Shown: piece by piece, positions 6,029-6,944 of the stretch
Numbering within the stretch: position 1 is the first letter of the stretch
How the letters are laid out: every line of letters starts with the position of its first letter
Assembly: GCA_903853515.1 (NCBI GenBank)
Contig: CAINTU010000146.1
Coordinates: 1 to 6,944, forward strand
Reading direction: 5' to 3'
Length of the DNA: 6,944 nucleotides
DNA from: an uncultured Micrococcales bacterium
Lineage (GTDB): Bacteria > Actinomycetota > Actinomycetes > Actinomycetales > Microbacteriaceae
Position numbers and translations under genes: made by a program
Notes under the pieces: model-generated
Databases searched by the model: none
What the model was told of the DNA's origin: nothing
Seen by the model: the letters and a program-made list of their open reading frames with translations, nothing else

Positions 6029-6944
6029 TCAGATTGCTTCTTCGTCGATGGCTACGACGGTGTCATACAGTCCGTAATGACGGAGTTTCGGATGTGAGTC
6101 AATTCCGGTGTATGCCAGTGATGAGTCTTCGTATCGACGGAATGCGAACACGGCTTGGTTCATGTGAGTTGAATTGAATACTCCTAATGAAACAAGAAGG
6201 TTGAAGTCATTGACGGTAAGCCCTGTGACTGCCTTAAACAGATCAGGTTCAAGCTTTGTGATCACATCAGACAGGGTGTTCTCACGGAAGTCCGTCAGGT
6301 ACATGAACGCCGGAATGCGGGTCGCAAACTTGATGAGCTTGTCCTGAATCTGCTTGCGCTTTGACTTGTATTCCTTCTCTTCATCTGAGAGCTCTTTCTT
6401 CTTCTTGTCCGAGAGTTTGTCGCCTTTTTTCTTCTTTGTATCGCGAACATCTTCACTCTTATTAACAACGGTCTCAAAGATCGAACTACCAAGAGCTCGG
6501 AAACCCTCAATGTTCATGATGGCGTCCATTGCTTCCTTGCTTGCAATGATTCGTTTCAAGGTGTCGTTATCGACATTGACCAAGATTGCTGATTCCCATT
6601 TACGGGCGAGCAACGTTGCAGAAGTTCCTGCCATTGCAATGTCGAGAATGCCACCCGCATCAATCTGAGTCATGTTTGAACCGTCGTAGGCAAGAACAGG
6701 CAAAAACTTCACAAGTTCCTCAACTGCCTCTTCTGGGTTTGCTGTTTCAGGTGATAGACCTTGGCCGTATTCAGCAATCTGTCGCAGCGCGCGAGTAGGT
6801 GCAAAGTCGAACACAAAGCAGACTGGCTTCATTACCGCTTCTTCCTGTGGATTGTCGCCGTTAGGGTTTTTGATAGACCACGGTGACTGCACTCGGAACG
6901 CTGCTTGAAAATAGGTCTCAGGTGACTTGAGGTTACGCAACATC
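6029..6944 (-). CDS. C-terminal part of a helicase-like protein, probably a restriction enzyme subunit (start outside the window)
   Basis: The minus strand is open from the right edge to a TGA at 6029-6031. The ATG at 6943 is very probably an internal methionine, since the protein starts in the middle of a conserved region. Counting from it, SPETYFQAAFRVQSPW at 7-22 resembles helicase motif VI of superfamily 2 proteins in restriction systems, with Q13 and R17 in the usual places, and VCFVFDFAPTR (41-51) follows. The upstream ATPase motifs (Walker A, DEAD/DEAH) would be beyond the right edge. A lysine-rich charged stretch at about 165-200 looks like a flexible or coiled-coil linker, followed by a compact C-terminal domain (about 203-304) that I do not recognise. 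I see no nuclease motif in this part. Base composition is lower in GC than dnaE2, fitting an acquired gene. Other DEAD-box defence proteins are possible. Confidence 0.65.
   Translation of the reverse strand, partial: MLRNLKSPETYFQAAFRVQSPWSIKNPNGDNPQEEAVMKPVCFVFDFAPTRALRQIAEYGQGLSPETANPEEAVEELVKFLPVLAYDGSNMTQIDAGGILDIAMAGTSATLLARKWESAILVNVDNDTLKRIIASKEAMDAIMNIEGFRALGSSIFETVVNKSEDVRDTKKKKGDKLSDKKKKELSDEEKEYKSKRKQIQDKLIKFATRIPAFMYLTDFRENTLSDVITKLEPDLFKAVTGLTVNDFNLLVSLGVFNSTHMNQAVFAFRRYEDSSLAYTGIDSHPKLRHYGLYDTVVAIDEEAI

Noticed and set aside
5841..6077. Plus-strand 78-codon frame with GGAGGT upstream and a CxxCxxC pattern
   Set aside because: The apparent ribosome-binding site is part of the tRNA-like end, the frame overlaps the end of the helicase-like gene, and the protein matches no family I know. 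It is probably chance.
1..6944. CRISPR array or insertion sequence
   Set aside because: No regularly spaced repeats, transposase-like protein or terminal inverted repeats with target duplication were seen.

Overview
The window looks like chromosomal DNA of an actinobacterium, probably a small-genome, moderate-GC member of the Microbacteriaceae or a relative. Three things suggest this. The DnaE2 polymerase is of the ImuC type. A DUF6504-type protein, a small family I know from actinobacterial mutasome loci, sits directly in front of it. A Gram-positive/actinobacterial LexA box precedes that pair. The genus assignment is inference.

Layout from left to right. Positions 1-1152 (minus strand) hold the N-terminal 384 codons of a beta-class DNA adenine methyltransferase resembling type III Mod. 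It runs off the left edge just after its AdoMet-binding motif and is visibly AT-richer than the middle of the window. Positions 1153-1358 are a divergent control region: a cluster of overlapping palindromes lies over the probable methyltransferase promoter, and a separate promoter with a LexA box faces right. Positions 1359-4984 (plus strand) are a two-gene SOS cassette, DUF6504 and dnaE2, joined by a 4-base stop/start overlap. Positions 4981-5679 (minus strand) are deoC, deoxyribose-phosphate aldolase, whose stop codon overlaps that of dnaE2. Positions 5680-6028 carry no gene I can support, but hold an intrinsic terminator, a stretch resembling the 3' end of a tRNA, and a strong hairpin. Positions 6029-6944 (minus strand) are the C-terminal part of a helicase-like protein, probably from a restriction system, which runs off the right edge.

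How it fits together. The centre is backbone-like: damage-inducible error-prone replication (dnaE2) plus deoxynucleoside salvage (deoC). Both flanks carry restriction-modification-type genes of lower GC. The tRNA-like 3' end with its terminator, between deoC and the right-hand helicase, is where an island boundary would be expected if the right-hand gene had arrived by integration into a tRNA gene. No ImuB-like Y-family protein, the usual partner of DnaE2, is encoded in the window, and the LexA box sits directly before DUF6504. The cassette is therefore either a reduced version or separated from imuB. Nothing here proves a wholly new system. The points most worth checking are the SOS cassette without imuB, the multi-palindrome operator of the methyltransferase, and the possible attachment site.
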